A DNA stretch of 64,000 nucleotides from Ceraceosorus guamensis (Eukaryota > Basidiomycota > Exobasidiomycetes > Ceraceosorales > Ceraceosoraceae): assembly GCF_003144195.1 (NCBI RefSeq), contig NW_020290006.1:62001-126000 (forward strand), read 5' to 3'. Positions 25,097-35,809 of this stretch are shown piece after piece. A program made the position numbers and the translations under genes. The notes beneath the pieces were generated by a model that did no database searches, had not been told where the DNA came from, and saw only the letters and a list, made by a program, of their open reading frames with translations. The stretch's first letter is position 1. Each line of letters starts with the position of its first letter.

Positions 25097-26938
25097 ATGC
25101 CTCTGCACTATGCAGCGCACGCCAACCCATCCAACAAGCAGCAGCAGCGAGACGAAGATGAAGGGGTGGCAAGCGCAGAGCATAGCAAGCGCACTTTGCC
25201 TCGTCCCATGCACGAAGCAGACGTAGAGAAGCAGGGCCATGCTGATGATGAGGATCACCACCATCATCGTGCGACGACGCAGTGCAGCACTTGCACTTGC
25301 GGCAAGCATCTCCATCTGCCTCCTCCTCCTTCTCCTCCTCCTCGCCCCGATGACGACCTGTGCGAGCATCAGAGGCGCAACGCAGCATCGTTGGTGTGGC
25401 ATTCGTTGAGCTGGATGGACAGGTTGCTCTCCCTCTTCATCATCCTCGCCATGATCATCGGTGTGCTCATCGGCGTGTATGTGGAGGATGTTGGGCAAAT
25501 GTTGAGCAGAGCTGGTTCGCTCAAGGGTGTAGAGACGCCATTGGTGTTGGGCCTCATCATCATGATGTGGCCCATCCTCACAAAGGTCAGTCTAATAATG
25601 CTAGCCCACATCCCTCGCCGCTTTCGTTGGCCCCATTCCGTACTCGAGCTCACATCCAGACGATGCCGGCTTTGCTTGCTTGCTTGTGCGCAGGTGCAAT
25701 ACGAGCGTCTACCTCGCGTGTTCAAGACGCGCAACATTTGGTCTCAATTATTGCTCTCACTGCTTCTCAATTGGATCGTCGGTCCCTTTCTCATGCTAGC
25801 TCTGAGCTGGTGCACCCTGCCCGACCTGCCGACCTATCGCACAGGCATCATCATGGTGGGTATAGCGCGGTGCATAGCCATGGTGATGATCTGGTGCGAT
25901 TTGTCCAAGGGCGACACGACCATGTGCGCCTTGTTGGTCATCTTCAACAGCATCCTACAAATCATCCTCTACGCTCCCTACAGCGTCTGGTTCGTCCGCA
26001 TCATCTCCCGCGTCGACAATTTCGCCCTCAGGTACGACGAGACGGCCATCGCTGTGCTCATCTACCTCGGCATACCCCTCTTTGCAGGATGCGCGACGCG
26101 CCTAATCATCCTCTTCTCCTTTGGAAGCGCATTTCTGCAAGAGAAATTCCTACCCTGCTTTGGTCCCCTGTCCCTCGTAGCGCTGCTCTACACCATCATC
26201 ATCATCTTTGCCTCTCAAGCTCGTCGCATCTTGGACAATTTGGGTCCAACATTTCGAACATTCGTGCCCCTCATCCTCTACTTTACAATCATGTGGACTA
26301 GCACATTCTTGTTCGTTTGGACTCTCAATCAGAGGAGAGCAGCAAAGAGGAGCAGCAGCGGCGGCGGCGCGGAGCAGCAGCAGCAGCACGAGCGCGAGCA
26401 CGAGCACGATGTGCGCAGCGTAGAAGAGACGAAGTGGGACTATCAAATGGCAGTCGTCCAGGCTTTTACAGCTGCAAGCAACAACTTTGAGCTGGCCATT
26501 GCCATTTGCGTCTCTGTGAGTATGATCCGGCAACGTGCGGGCGTGTGCAATGCTCGGCGCTCAGCACTGGCCCTCGGCATGAGCGGGGCATTGAAAATTT
26601 GGCATTCCATTCGGCTTCCCCCCCCTCTCCTCGTCTGCACGTCCTTGCCTTTCATAATGGCGCGCCCGTCTCTTCTTCCCCCCGCCGCCGCATCCTTTGC
26701 TCCACCCAAAGCTGATACTTTCCCCCCGCACTCGCATTCGTACGTTGCAAACCAACAGATCTTTGGCGCGGATTCGGACGAAGCTCTGGCAGCTACCATA
26801 GGTCCGCTAGTCGAGGTGCCCGTGCTCCTCGCCCTATCCTGGATATCCCTCTACCTGGGTCAAAAGTTGCACTGGGGGGGCGCAAACAAACGAGATGCGC
26901 ACTTGACTGCGCGCATCGATGGGCATGCAAGTTCCTAA
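25097..26938 (+). CDS. ACR3: Arsenite efflux permease, ACR3 family
   Basis: A ten-helix plasma-membrane antiporter that expels arsenite. Exons 25097-25585, 25694-26515 and 26759-26938 give 496 residues. The membrane core starts at LSWMDRLLSLFIILAMIIG. Conserved family marks are VGLI-like PLVLGLIIMMWPILTKVQYE, the essential cysteine in GIARCIAMVMIW (helix 4), LNWIVGPFLMLALSW, ASNNFELAIAI and the glutamate in TIGPLVEVPVLLAL (helix 9). The N-terminal 95 residues are an extra cytosolic tail with HHHH (54-57), Cys63, Cys66, Cys68, His71 and His73, and a proline run. A His/Glu/Gln-rich loop (HEREHEHD) lies between two late helices. An in-frame ATG at 24965 would add 44 residues with a hydrophobic start; I prefer 25097. 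No arsenate reductase or regulator gene is adjacent. Confidence 0.92.
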   Translation: MPLHYAAHANPSNKQQQRDEDEGVASAEHSKRTLPRPMHEADVEKQGHADDEDHHHHRATTQCSTCTCGKHLHLPPPPSPPPRPDDDLCEHQRRNAASLVWHSLSWMDRLLSLFIILAMIIGVLIGVYVEDVGQMLSRAGSLKGVETPLVLGLIIMMWPILTKVSLIMLAHIPRRFRWPHSVLELTSRRCRLCLLACAQVQYERLPRVFKTRNIWSQLLLSLLLNWIVGPFLMLALSWCTLPDLPTYRTGIIMVGIARCIAMVMIWCDLSKGDTTMCALLVIFNSILQIILYAPYSVWFVRIISRVDNFALRYDETAIAVLIYLGIPLFAGCATRLIILFSFGSAFLQEKFLPCFGPLSLVALLYTIIIIFASQARRILDNLGPTFRTFVPLILYFTIMWTSTFLFVWTLNQRRAAKRSSSGGGAEQQQQHEREHEHDVRSVEETKWDYQMAVVQAFTAASNNFELAIAICVSVSMIRQRAGVCNARRSALALGMSGALKIWHSIRLPPPLLVCTSLPFIMARPSLLPPAAASFAPPKADTFPPHSHSYVANQQIFGADSDEALAATIGPLVEVPVLLALSWISLYLGQKLHWGGANKRDAHLTARIDGHASS

Positions 26939-27657
26939 ACATTTCCCCCCCCGAGGGGACCGCAAAAGGAAAAAGCGCTTGAATCGCCGCGCCATCCCCC
27001 TCCTCGAAGCTCTGCTGCCATCTTTGGGCCCCTGCCCGGCCTCCCCGTCCTGCCGGGTAGTTCGGCACTCCAGTCTGCTTGACAGGTTCAGCAAGTCCCG
27101 CAGTCTCGACGTAGCGTGGGTGTCTACAAGCCGACGCATGGGGCGCTCAAATTCAGCAAGAGAGAGCAGAGGCGCAAGAAGAGACGGCGCGCAAGAAAGC
27201 TAGAGGGGGGAAGGGGGCAAAAGATCGAACTAGACCGATGGCCTCCCGCTGGCAACGTGCCTTTGGCAAGGCCCGCCCGTCTCGTTCTGCGACGACGAGC
27301 GAATGCGCCGATAGCAACCCCCATAGCTCTGCGGGCACGCATGCTCGCTCGCTCGCTCGCTCGCTCCACCAGACGTGCTCGACGTGAACCACCGTATGGA
27401 TGATACCATCTGCATTTGCGCACAAAAGTTACACGCCCAATCACTCGAGTCTGCCTCGGAGATAGGAAGAGCAGCATGCATTCCCAAGTCGTCTAGCAGG
27501 CGGTGCGGTGCGGTGCGGTGCGGTGCGGTGCGGTGCGGTGCGGTGCGTGCATGGGGGAGGCCAAGAGCGAAGATGATTGGGTGAGATTTGCAGTGGTACA
27601 AAGCGTGTACCTTTTTGCCCTTTCGAAAAAGTCAATGTGCTCGATCGTGCATCATCA
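26939..27657. repeat. Intergenic with GC-rich microsatellites
   Basis: No supported gene. It lies between two converging genes. It holds a GCTC tetranucleotide run at about 27343-27366 and nine perfect CGGTG pentamers at 27501-27545. The open frames seen across the repeats follow from the repeat itself. Confidence 0.8.
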
Positions 27658-30600
27658 TCAAGCCAAGTCCATCATCCCGCTCTTGCTCTTTTCCAAGACC
27701 GATCCCCTTCCTTCGGCTCTCCACAGCGGCTCAGCGAGCGCCCTGGCCAGCTCTTCGCCTCCATGCAATAAAGATCTGTACCGACGCACGTGCTTCATCC
27801 GAGCAGCTCTTGGTCCAGCTGCTTCTGCGCTCGCACCATCCACCTCGTCCGTAGAAATGTCCAGCTGATGCGCCTCGCCTTGGCGCAGCAGAGGCACGCA
27901 GAACCGAGCTTGCAGGCCCCTAGAATGGTTCGACTTGCTCCTCGCGTCCTTTTCCAGTCTGCTGCGTCGCACAAAGCCAGCGCCTCGTCCTTCAACGCTT
28001 AGCGCGCCGCCCATGCGGAACGGCGCATCAGCTGGCTGGCGTAGCCCAAGAACGCGCGTCTCTTCGACCATCGAGGTCCCAACTTCGTCTCGCGCTGACA
28101 GCTTCGCCGATTCGATTTGTGCAAGACCCAAAAGCTCGTCTGCTCGGTGAAAGACTTCCTCGCTGATCTCGCTCGCAGTGCGCAGGTACTCAAACGAGAT
28201 GCCCCCTTTCCCCACAGGATTCTTTTTGCTCTTGAGTGCAGCAACAAGCTCTTCGATAGAAGGGTCCGCCGGGCTCTCCTTGTCTAGCGCTATCGTCTTG
28301 CTCTTGCTCTTGGCTTTGCTCTTCGCTTTGGCTTTGCTCTCCCCGCGCACCGACTTGCCCCTACCGCCCTGCCACTTCGTACGCCTTTGTCTACTTTTGG
28401 CCCTGTCGATCTTTTCGCTCAACACTAATCCCTCTCTGAGTGCCTGGCCAATCATGCAGCTCAAGACGCCCCTCTCCTGCTCCACCCTTCTACTCTCCCT
28501 CCTCCAAACCTCTTTTCTCCTCCTCTCCTCCACCTGCAACACACCCAACACTTCGTATCCGCTCGTGCCCGTTCGCAAAGAGCACTGCTGCACGTGCTTT
28601 TGCTTTGCTGGTCCGCTGTGCGATTTGGGAAAACGATAGCCGCAAATGATGCAGTGTGACAAGATTCTGAAACGAGCGGTGGAGATGCTCGACAAGCTGA
28701 TCGGAACAGGGGACCGGGGAAAAGGAAAACGTCGCAGGGAAGGATCACGTCAGCCATCATCTTTCGCTTGCCAAGCTGCGCGCGCTCCCAAGCACTGCCA
28801 TGAAAAGCCGTTTCCCCTTTTCCGCGTAGCCACTCACTCGAGCTCAGGCTCGGTCGATAGGGCGGTGATGCGAGTCTCAAGAGTCGTAGACGAGTCGCTG
28901 CTCGGAGCATCTCGAGCATCGTCGGTAGCTGCCTCTTTCAAGACATTTTCCTGTCGCACTTTGCCGTGGATGTTGCGCTGCTCGCAACCAGCAGCGCCTG
29001 CGCCAGACGCGATGCTCGTGTCGATTTGATCATCGTCATCCAGCTGCCCGCGTCCTCCCTCCTCCAAACGTTCCGAGGACGTCTCCTTTATCTTCGAATT
29101 ACCGGACCCCTCGCACTCCTTGACAGCACCACCAGTGTAAGTTTTCGTTCCCATCCTGCTCTGCGAAACAATCTCCACCGGAATGTCCATCGGCTCGTCT
29201 CTTCGACGTTCGCAGCGAGGTGCCTTGGTCGGGCAGACCATGCCAGGCAAAGAACTGCTAAGCGCTTCGCGCACGTCTTGAACGTGCGAGCGTGATCCTG
29301 CTTCTCGCACTCTTCCGCTTTCACTTTCGTCTGCTCCTGCTCCTGCTGCTCGCGCAGTCCCGCGTCGGAGCGCCTGGTCGAAGATGCCGTCCAAGTTGGA
29401 CACGTCCTCCAGCGTGGACAGGATCATCACTTGACCATCCTGCAATCGCTGCGCGCCCCCGCTAACCTGCTCATTGCCGACCTTGCAGGCCCTCTCGAGC
29501 TTGTCGATCTGCCGCCATTTGCCTCTCGGCACCTTCCGGCGCGCATCCTTCGGTGCCACTGACCTGCCTTTCTCCATTCCGCTTGCGATCAGCGATCCAC
29601 TCTTTGCAACGTCCGCGCTCCGCCTGAATTGTCCTAGACGCGCTCTGAAAGCTTGCGAAGCCGTCGGCTCTTCGTCCTCCTCTCCCTTCAGCGAGCATGA
29701 GCTCGACTCGAGCCATTGCGCGCTCGACACAGCACCTGCGCCATCATCCTCTTCGTCGTCCTCTCGCATCTCGCTTTGGCTCACAGAAAGAGCTTCAGCA
29801 AGCGGCGCAGACGCTCGGAGCGCGTCGGAGTTGGCAGCAGATCTCTGGCAATCGACAGCGCGCGAAAGCTCCGATCTGCGCGCATCTCGTGCAGCAGGTG
29901 GCTCTTCGGACGAGCACAAAGAGGCAGCAGCCTGCTTTGTACGTGGCGAAGAGCTCGCATGTCGAGCTTGTGCGGATGATGTGGTGCATCTGCGATTGGG
30001 ATGCGCGCTCCTCTTCTGCGAGATGGGCGGCGCTGCTTCCATCGACGATGCACACGAGTACGTCATCTCTACCACTTCGCAGCATCCCGAGGCTCGTCCG
30101 TCAGACGCCTTGGCAGAGACGCGCGGCGCCACCTCTCTGCGCAACTCTGACCGATCGATCAGCTGCGAGGCTCTGACAAAGGCGCTAGAGGCTGCTCTCG
30201 CACTGGTAGCGCGTGAAGGCGTCTGCGGGCGCGAAGAAGGGCTAGCATCAGGCGAAGAAGAGATGAGGTCCACCTTGGACCTGGTATTGGGTGGATGCAG
30301 AGGCTGCTGCAAATCGACGTCGAGTGGCAAATGCCGGGAACAGGAAGCAGAAGCGCCTCTGGCGACCAGCAGCGAAGAAGCGGATGGCGACGGGGCAGGT
30401 AGAGGGACTGATGAAAACTTGACAGACTGCGACGCGTCATCGGCAGATGTTTGGCTCACAATGTGCGCTCTCGACGTGTCGTTTATGCGCGAGCTCGTGT
30501 GTTGAGGATAGTGTGCGAGTTTGCGACGTTGATGAGGTCTGCTGCTCGGAGAGCTGTCTTGGCCCACCTCTGGGGGAGAGAGGGAGAATGTTAGGCTCTT

Positions 30601-31038
30601 GACTGGACTTTGCTGCAGACGCGGCGGCGGCGGCGGCGGCGCCTCCTCGACCGAGGGAGCACGAGAGCGACTAGTCAGAGTCTTTGTTGCCTCCTTTGGT
30701 GCACGGCTGTTGAGCACCTCTGGCCGACTGACAAAGCGCCCATTGGAACGCGGCGTGATGCGCGCAGACGGATGAGGTTGAGGCCGAGTTCGAGTGGCGG
30801 ATGTGCTGGCTACAGCGTCAACAACGGTGCTGCCGGATGGAGGAGCAGCGCGGGTGCAAGCGATCAACTGGAATCCAGGACTTGATCCATCCGATGCGCT
30901 CATGCTTGCGTGCCCTGCTCCTGCTCCTGCTACTGACGCCCGAGACTTCTGCACAGCAAGAGAGCGACGAGAATGATGATGGGATGTGGGACTCATCAGA
31001 GCCAAAGGCGAGCTGGAAGCTTGCACCTGCACCTGCAT
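27658..31038 (-). CDS. Large disordered protein with a C2HC zinc finger
   Basis: I do not recognise this gene with certainty. Two exons, 31038-28838 and 28696-27658, join through GA|C and give about 1079 residues. The first 730 residues are Ser/Ala/Arg-rich, low-complexity and probably disordered, with a polyproline run and acidic patches (EDDEEDDGAG). Directly after the intron comes CIICGYRFPKSHSG then KQKHVQQC, a C-x2-C-x15-H-x3-C zinc finger like those of ubiquitin-binding UBZ4 or of nuclease scaffolds such as SLX4. A basic Lys/Ser repeat (KAKSKAKSKSK) and a helical segment (EYLRTASEISEEVFHRADELL) follow. An SLX4-like scaffold is one possibility, but I see no clear SAP or SLX1-binding domain. 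The start is the first in-frame ATG of the long open frame; the frame stays open upstream to 31152 and beyond without ATG, so a further 5' exon may be missing. Confidence 0.6.
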
Positions 31039-31927
31039 CCTGCTGCTCAGCCTGCTCAGCCTGCTCAGCCTGCTTGCATCCTCAATATCCAGCCCTTCAT
31101 GCCCGCGTCCACAAGACTCAGACTGTTCGAGCGATGAATGTGATGCTATCAAACCTAGCTTGCTTGGGGGTTTCCTGTTTTTGAAAGATGGTGGATGGCA
31201 TGGATCGCTGGACGAGCGTGAGGCGTGGCAGCGTACGTGCGGTCACAAAGTCAAGCTGAATTGTGATTCCTCCCACAGCACACGCGCGCCGCGGACGGAC
31301 CGGACCCTTTGGAGTGCTGATGCTTGCGTGCGCGTAAATGAGATCCAGCATCTGACATGCAGCACGCGCGCGTGGGGCAGGCAGCAGGCAGGCATGACGC
31401 GCCTCAAGCCGCGGCGTCATCATCCTCACGTGCGTGCGCGCGCGCATGCGCATGTGCACCTGCACGTGACCCTTGCATCCGCAACTCGCGGGTCGCGCTT
31501 GGTGATGGTGAAATGCGACTTTGAATCTGACTGCTGACTGCAGCCCGACATCGACGAGATCGTCAATGCGACCCACAAACGCATCCTTGTCTGATTGTGC
31601 ATCGAGCCTCCTAACCATAGCTCTATCTGCACAACCCCGTGAGTCGCGACTCTATCTGCAGAAGACAGATAGAGCTCTGCTTCGGTCATTCTCGCTCCAG
31701 CCCGCAACAGGATTCGACCATCAAGATTGTGCTCGGCGCATACCGCGCCTAGACAGATCACGTTGGATACATACCAAGTCCTAGTTCGGCTTGCGCACAC
31801 CCGGCCCGCTGATCAGGGTGCACAAATCGCAGCACGTCCTGATATCAGCGCGCCATAGCTCAAACCGGCGCTTGCGTAGACATCACCTGTGTTGCTCGCT
31901 GGCATCGATCTGCAAGAGCTACGCATC
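31039..31927. promoter_or_regulatory. Divergent upstream region with alternating purine-pyrimidine tract
   Basis: About 0.9 kb between two outward-facing genes. A tract of alternating CG/TG/CA steps at 31429-31450 (GTGCGTGCGCGCGCGCATGC) could adopt Z-DNA. The repeated TCAGCCTGC triplet block near 31047-31073 lies in open frame just upstream of the zinc-finger protein start. No extra gene was seen. Confidence 0.4.
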
Positions 31928-32302
31928 ATGGCTGTCAGACCTCTGGTCAACCCCGGTCTTGGTGAGTGTACAGTGTGGACGCCGCAGCGAAGGATGATCG
32001 GACATTGCGCGGGAAAGATCTGCTCACCATCTCCTTGCTTGACCTCTTCCCTCTGCGCCAAACCTTCGACAGCCGGCTGCTGCACCATCCTCTCGATTTT
32101 TGGCATTCTCTCGCTCGGAGTCATAGGCTACGGCTTTGCGCACAACTGGGAAGCTTTCATGGGCTCCATCAACGATCCTGTGGATGGTCAGGCAGTAGCT
32201 AGCACCTGCTACGTCGCTGCTCTCGTGTTTGTGGGATTTGTGGGCTTTTGCGGCTGTCAGTTGGGTCATGCTAGGTATGCTAGAGGCATCGCTTTGGATT
32301 GA
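31928..32302 (+). CDS. V-ATPase Vo subunit f (RNAseK/YPR170W-B family)
   Basis: A small membrane protein of 87 residues from exons 31928-31961 and 32073-32302 joined through G|CC. The sequence begins MAVRPLVNPGLAGCCTILSI (first membrane helix), continues with the strongly conserved loop NWEAFMGSINDPVDGQAVA, and ends with a second helix ASTCYVAALVFVGFVGFCG and a short basic tail. Budding-yeast subunit f (YPR170W-B) has the same layout: MRPVV start, CC before helix 1, SFVGSINDPEDGPAVA loop and CGFQ after helix 2. Its role is in the membrane ring of the proton-pumping vacuolar ATPase. The short first exon of 34 bases explains why the gene is easy to miss. The assignment rests on the conserved loop and two-helix plan. 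Confidence 0.85.
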   Translation: MAVRPLVNPGLGECTVWTPQRRMIGHCAGKICSPSPCLTSSLCAKPSTAGCCTILSIFGILSLGVIGYGFAHNWEAFMGSINDPVDGQAVASTCYVAALVFVGFVGFCGCQLGHARYARGIALD

Positions 32303-34397
32303 GGGTTGTGCCTCGATGCACGCCTGACATCTTTAATAGGTGAGCGCGAAGCTGGCAAAGGCTAAGGGGTGCATCGATGGAGAAGCGATGGAGTGGTGTG
32401 GGACAAGCTGGCTGGAGACGACTATGCCGACTATGTGCGGAAACAACAACATGGAAGACCATGCAAGGTGTAGCGCGTACCACATGTAAGCGCTTTTCCA
32501 GACGTACATCACGCCTTCGGCGAAGGAACGCAGCCGCAACGTGATGCGGCGTGGTCAGCCACGCCTGTGAGATCGCCGTCATCGCGCTCGTTGGACATGG
32601 ACGTCTGCCGGGCTTCAGCATGGAATCTGCGCTGACACCGAGCCCATGCACCTCGCCCTCACGCGACGCTGTGACCTTGCCAGCCGCGTTGTTGCTCTTG
32701 GATTCCTGCGTCAAGTCACCAAATCTTTCGACGCTTACCTGCGCTTCCGTCCTGCGGTGCCCTCTTCATTCAATGTCATCTCGTTCAGTCCGTTCGTAGC
32801 TGTCCAAGAGGGGCGACTTTCTGAGTACCCACCGGCACGCACGCGGACAAGGTTTAACATCTGCTTCTTCACGCGCCAGTGTGGTGGAGTCGCGGTGACT
32901 CTCGCTATTGTAAATGCAGACAAGAGAGGGTAGGGGCGAGGCAGATGCAGGAGTGGCAATGGTAATGGTAGCGCATACACAAGCGAATGCGCTGGAAGAT
33001 GGACAGTCTTTGGAAGAAGAGAGTTCTTGGCACAGTGATAAGGTGCATCGCCACACTGTTCGACACGAAAAGCTTGGCTGTCATCTGAGCCTCCGGATGA
33101 GTGACTTTGGCTGACTGACACAAATTTGGTACAACGACGTGCACACACATGCACCCAAAGCGATGGCGGTCTCTCTCCGCGCGCGAGGAAGCAAGGGATG
33201 GTGCAATCATCGTCGAGGCGCGGCGGCATCGCCACCACCTCCGATGTTTCCCGAGCCGAACCTTGTTCAAATTTCCAGCCCTGCCGTGCTGCGTGCTGCG
33301 TGCTCGTCTTTGCCACGAGAGGGTGGAGCGCGACAGTGTACTCGATCTGACACAAAAAATCGCAAGGGTCTTCTATGTTCACACCACGCATGATTCGACG
33401 CCGTGGGCGCACCTCATCCTTCTCATCCGCAGAGGGAGCGGAATGGCAAAGAGAGACACGCGTTCGTGTACCGGTATGCTTCTTTCGCCAGCGCGCTGTC
33501 CCCTTCGGCGTCGAGGCAGTCAACGCGGAGGTTGGTGCCAACTGCGCCCCGACGCTGATCGTTCGTGGTGATTCAAACTCTCAAACAAGGTCAGCGGCGA
33601 CTAGAATATATGTGGCCACAGGCGAGCTCCGGTAGCTCGCTTGAAGGCGTGGTACAGAAAATGGAATAACGCAATCACGAATGGCGCGACACCTCGGGAG
33701 CTTACTCGTGCGGCGCCACCGACAGCTCTGCGCCATTCGGGTGCTCGCCACCTGCCTTCATAACAAGGAATTTGCACATTCAAAACGCGAGCCGAGCACA
33801 CGATCAACAGACCCGCAGGAGTCCCAATCGACCGGACAGTCGATGTGTGGACCAGAGACGGTTGTGCGGCAGCGCAGACCCGTTTTGCTCTCGCCACCAC
33901 CGACGCAGCCCGCGACCATTCCCACTCCCGAGCGATGGACGGTCTCCGTGGCTGGAAAGGTATGCAATAGTCGAGCTACTTACGTGCCGTCGTAAGCACT
34001 GGCGAAACCTGACGGCCTCACCCGAATGTCAAAGGCGCTTGCGGTGGGCGACGACGAAGACAGGAGGAGGACGCGCTGTCTACGAGCGCTTGACACACGC
34101 AACAAACTGACGACCATCGGTGGCGACAAGTCTACATGGCGTTGCGGTCTGGTGTGTGCGTTGATGCGCCACCCAACGCGCCTCACACAGGAAGAATTCG
34201 CCACGCACACATCTGATATAGGCTCTTGGTGGCCAGACGCATATAAATATAAGGAGAGTCCCCGTCGAGAATCGCATCCCTCACTTTATTGCAACATTTA
34301 CTCTACTTTCGACCGCGCTACTGGAACTGGCTTCCATCAGCTCGCTACAACATCTGCACTTGCACTTACATTCCAAATCTTTTGGTGGTCGAGCACG
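32303..34397. other. Intergenic, no gene supported
   Basis: About 2.1 kb. A minus-strand frame of 268 codons at 32735-33541 has no ATG at its start, no family likeness and biased composition, so I do not call it. The right end carries the promoter of the secreted protein gene. Confidence 0.4.
34242..34249 (+). promoter_or_regulatory. TATA box of the secreted protein gene
   Basis: A textbook TATAAATA, followed by another TATAA-like step, 149-156 bases before the ATG at 34398. The region between has no other ATG in a good frame for a gene. Strong TATA boxes are typical of regulated genes and fit an inducible secreted protein. Confidence 0.65.
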
Positions 34398-35385
34398 ATG
34401 CGCTTTCTGTCTTCTTCGACTATCGCGCTCGCGCTGGTCATGAGCTCCACGTTCGGGCGCCCAGTCATAACCAAAGATGCGGACGGCAATCCTTTGGAAA
34501 GTCATCCCGGCTCGCCCAACCACAGCTCACCAGAGCGTTCTCCATCTCCAAGCGGGTCGCCGAAGCACACATTCAGTAAAGACGTGGTTCTTTGGCATGA
34601 CCAGCTGAAAAAGCAACTTCCACCAGGCCAGGAGCCGGACCTCTCCCACGAACTAAGAGGTGGCCCGGAAGCACTTAAGCAAAAGCTCGCCGCGGCGCGC
34701 TGGAAACACGAGTACAAAAACGCAGCGCCTGGCTACGAAAGGGGCTCGATGATAGCCAATCTACTCAGCGATTATGACGGTGAGTGAGCAAGCAAAGAGC
34801 CTCTCAAAGCGCAGCACCAGCGCAACATATCGCCTCACACCGCAAAGTTTGAGAGAGTTGACATGTGCCCCGGTCTGACTTGTAGCGAAACGCGGTAAGA
34901 AGCCACTTCAATTCACAGGGACGCCGGAAAACCCGTTGTGGCGTATTCCCAAATCCCCAAAACGCGTCGACCCGCCGTCGTTCCTGGACAGTGACGGTCG
35001 CCCATTCCCAACTTCCTCGCCTAAGTCCAGCCTCAAAATGACCCCCACGGAGCGATACTTCATGGAAAAGTTTGGTAACAAATCACCACCACTTTCTCCT
35101 GTATCACATTACCTAGCGGACCAGTATGGTCACAAGTTCCCGGCAGTTTCGCAAAAGCCAAGCTCAACGCATGCCTCAGAGTCCAAGCCACTCGCCGGCC
35201 CTTCGCAACCCGCCTCCACCACTAAGAAACCAGGCTTCTTCACGAGGGTCAAGAATACGTTCCGCGGCAAGACTAGTGGCTCTGGCTCGACTTCTGCGGC
35301 TAGCAACGCGCACACTTCTGACGTGTCGCATCTTGCCGACGACGCAACGAGCGCCCTCAAAAAGCTGCCCGGGCATTTCCGATAA
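34398..35385 (+). CDS. Secreted effector-like protein, no known domain
   Basis: I do not recognise a family. The protein has 282 residues from exons 34398-34779 and 34919-35385. It begins with a clear signal peptide, MRFLSSSTIALALVMSSTFG, with probable cleavage near FGRP. The mature part is hydrophilic, rich in Ser, Pro and Lys, without cysteines. It holds short repeated phrases: SPSPSGSPKH, then two related blocks PTERYFMEKFGNKSPP and VSHYLADQYGHKFP, each of which ends in a GxK(S/F)P turn. The C-terminal third is basic (KKPGFFTRVKNTFRGK). An alternative acceptor at 34885 would add 11 residues including a dibasic Lys-Arg. Small secreted proteins of this kind in plant- or animal-associated fungi are often effectors, but that function is only inferred here. 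A perfect TATA box stands upstream. Confidence 0.7.
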
Positions 35386-35809
35386 TTTGCCGTGGCCATC
35401 GTGTAGGTTGATTGGGCTTGAGCAATTCGTTGGCGAAGCGATCGATCGCCGTCTTGTCGAGCAAGCCTTGTAACGATTTCTCGGCGCGCGACTTCTTCAA
35501 TTTCATACAGTTCACTTTTGCCATGCATGAAAAAGCCTGGGCTCATCTTCTGCTTGCTTCTTCAACTTTACCACCGTGAGCAGAACCGGAAATGTTGTCT
35601 GGGGCCGTTGCAAGCGCGCTACGAAGATCTGGGCTCACTTCGGATGGCTCATTTGGCGGGTTGGTGGGCTTCAAGAACCTCTTCTTGGCGGGCTGCTAAG
35701 AGCTGCTCTCTCACGCTGACGAGAGAATTCTGAGGCGCTTTTTGATCAAAAATTTGCTCGTCTGGTCGAGGTGTGGGCAACGTTCCGCCATCTTTGCACG
35801 CGCTCGTCT
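35386..35809. other. Short gap between convergent genes
   Basis: About 420 bases between two convergent stop codons. It should hold both 3' ends; nothing else is recognisable. Confidence 0.4.

Noticed and set aside
29474-30505. Open frame of 343 codons on the plus strand
   Set aside because: It lies wholly antisense to the first exon of the zinc-finger protein gene, is Ser/Ala/Arg-rich as expected from the opposite strand of GC-rich codons, and matches no family.
32735-33541. Open frame of 268 codons on the minus strand
   Set aside because: No ATG at its start, no recognisable motif, unbalanced composition, and no splice context that would connect it to other coding sequence.
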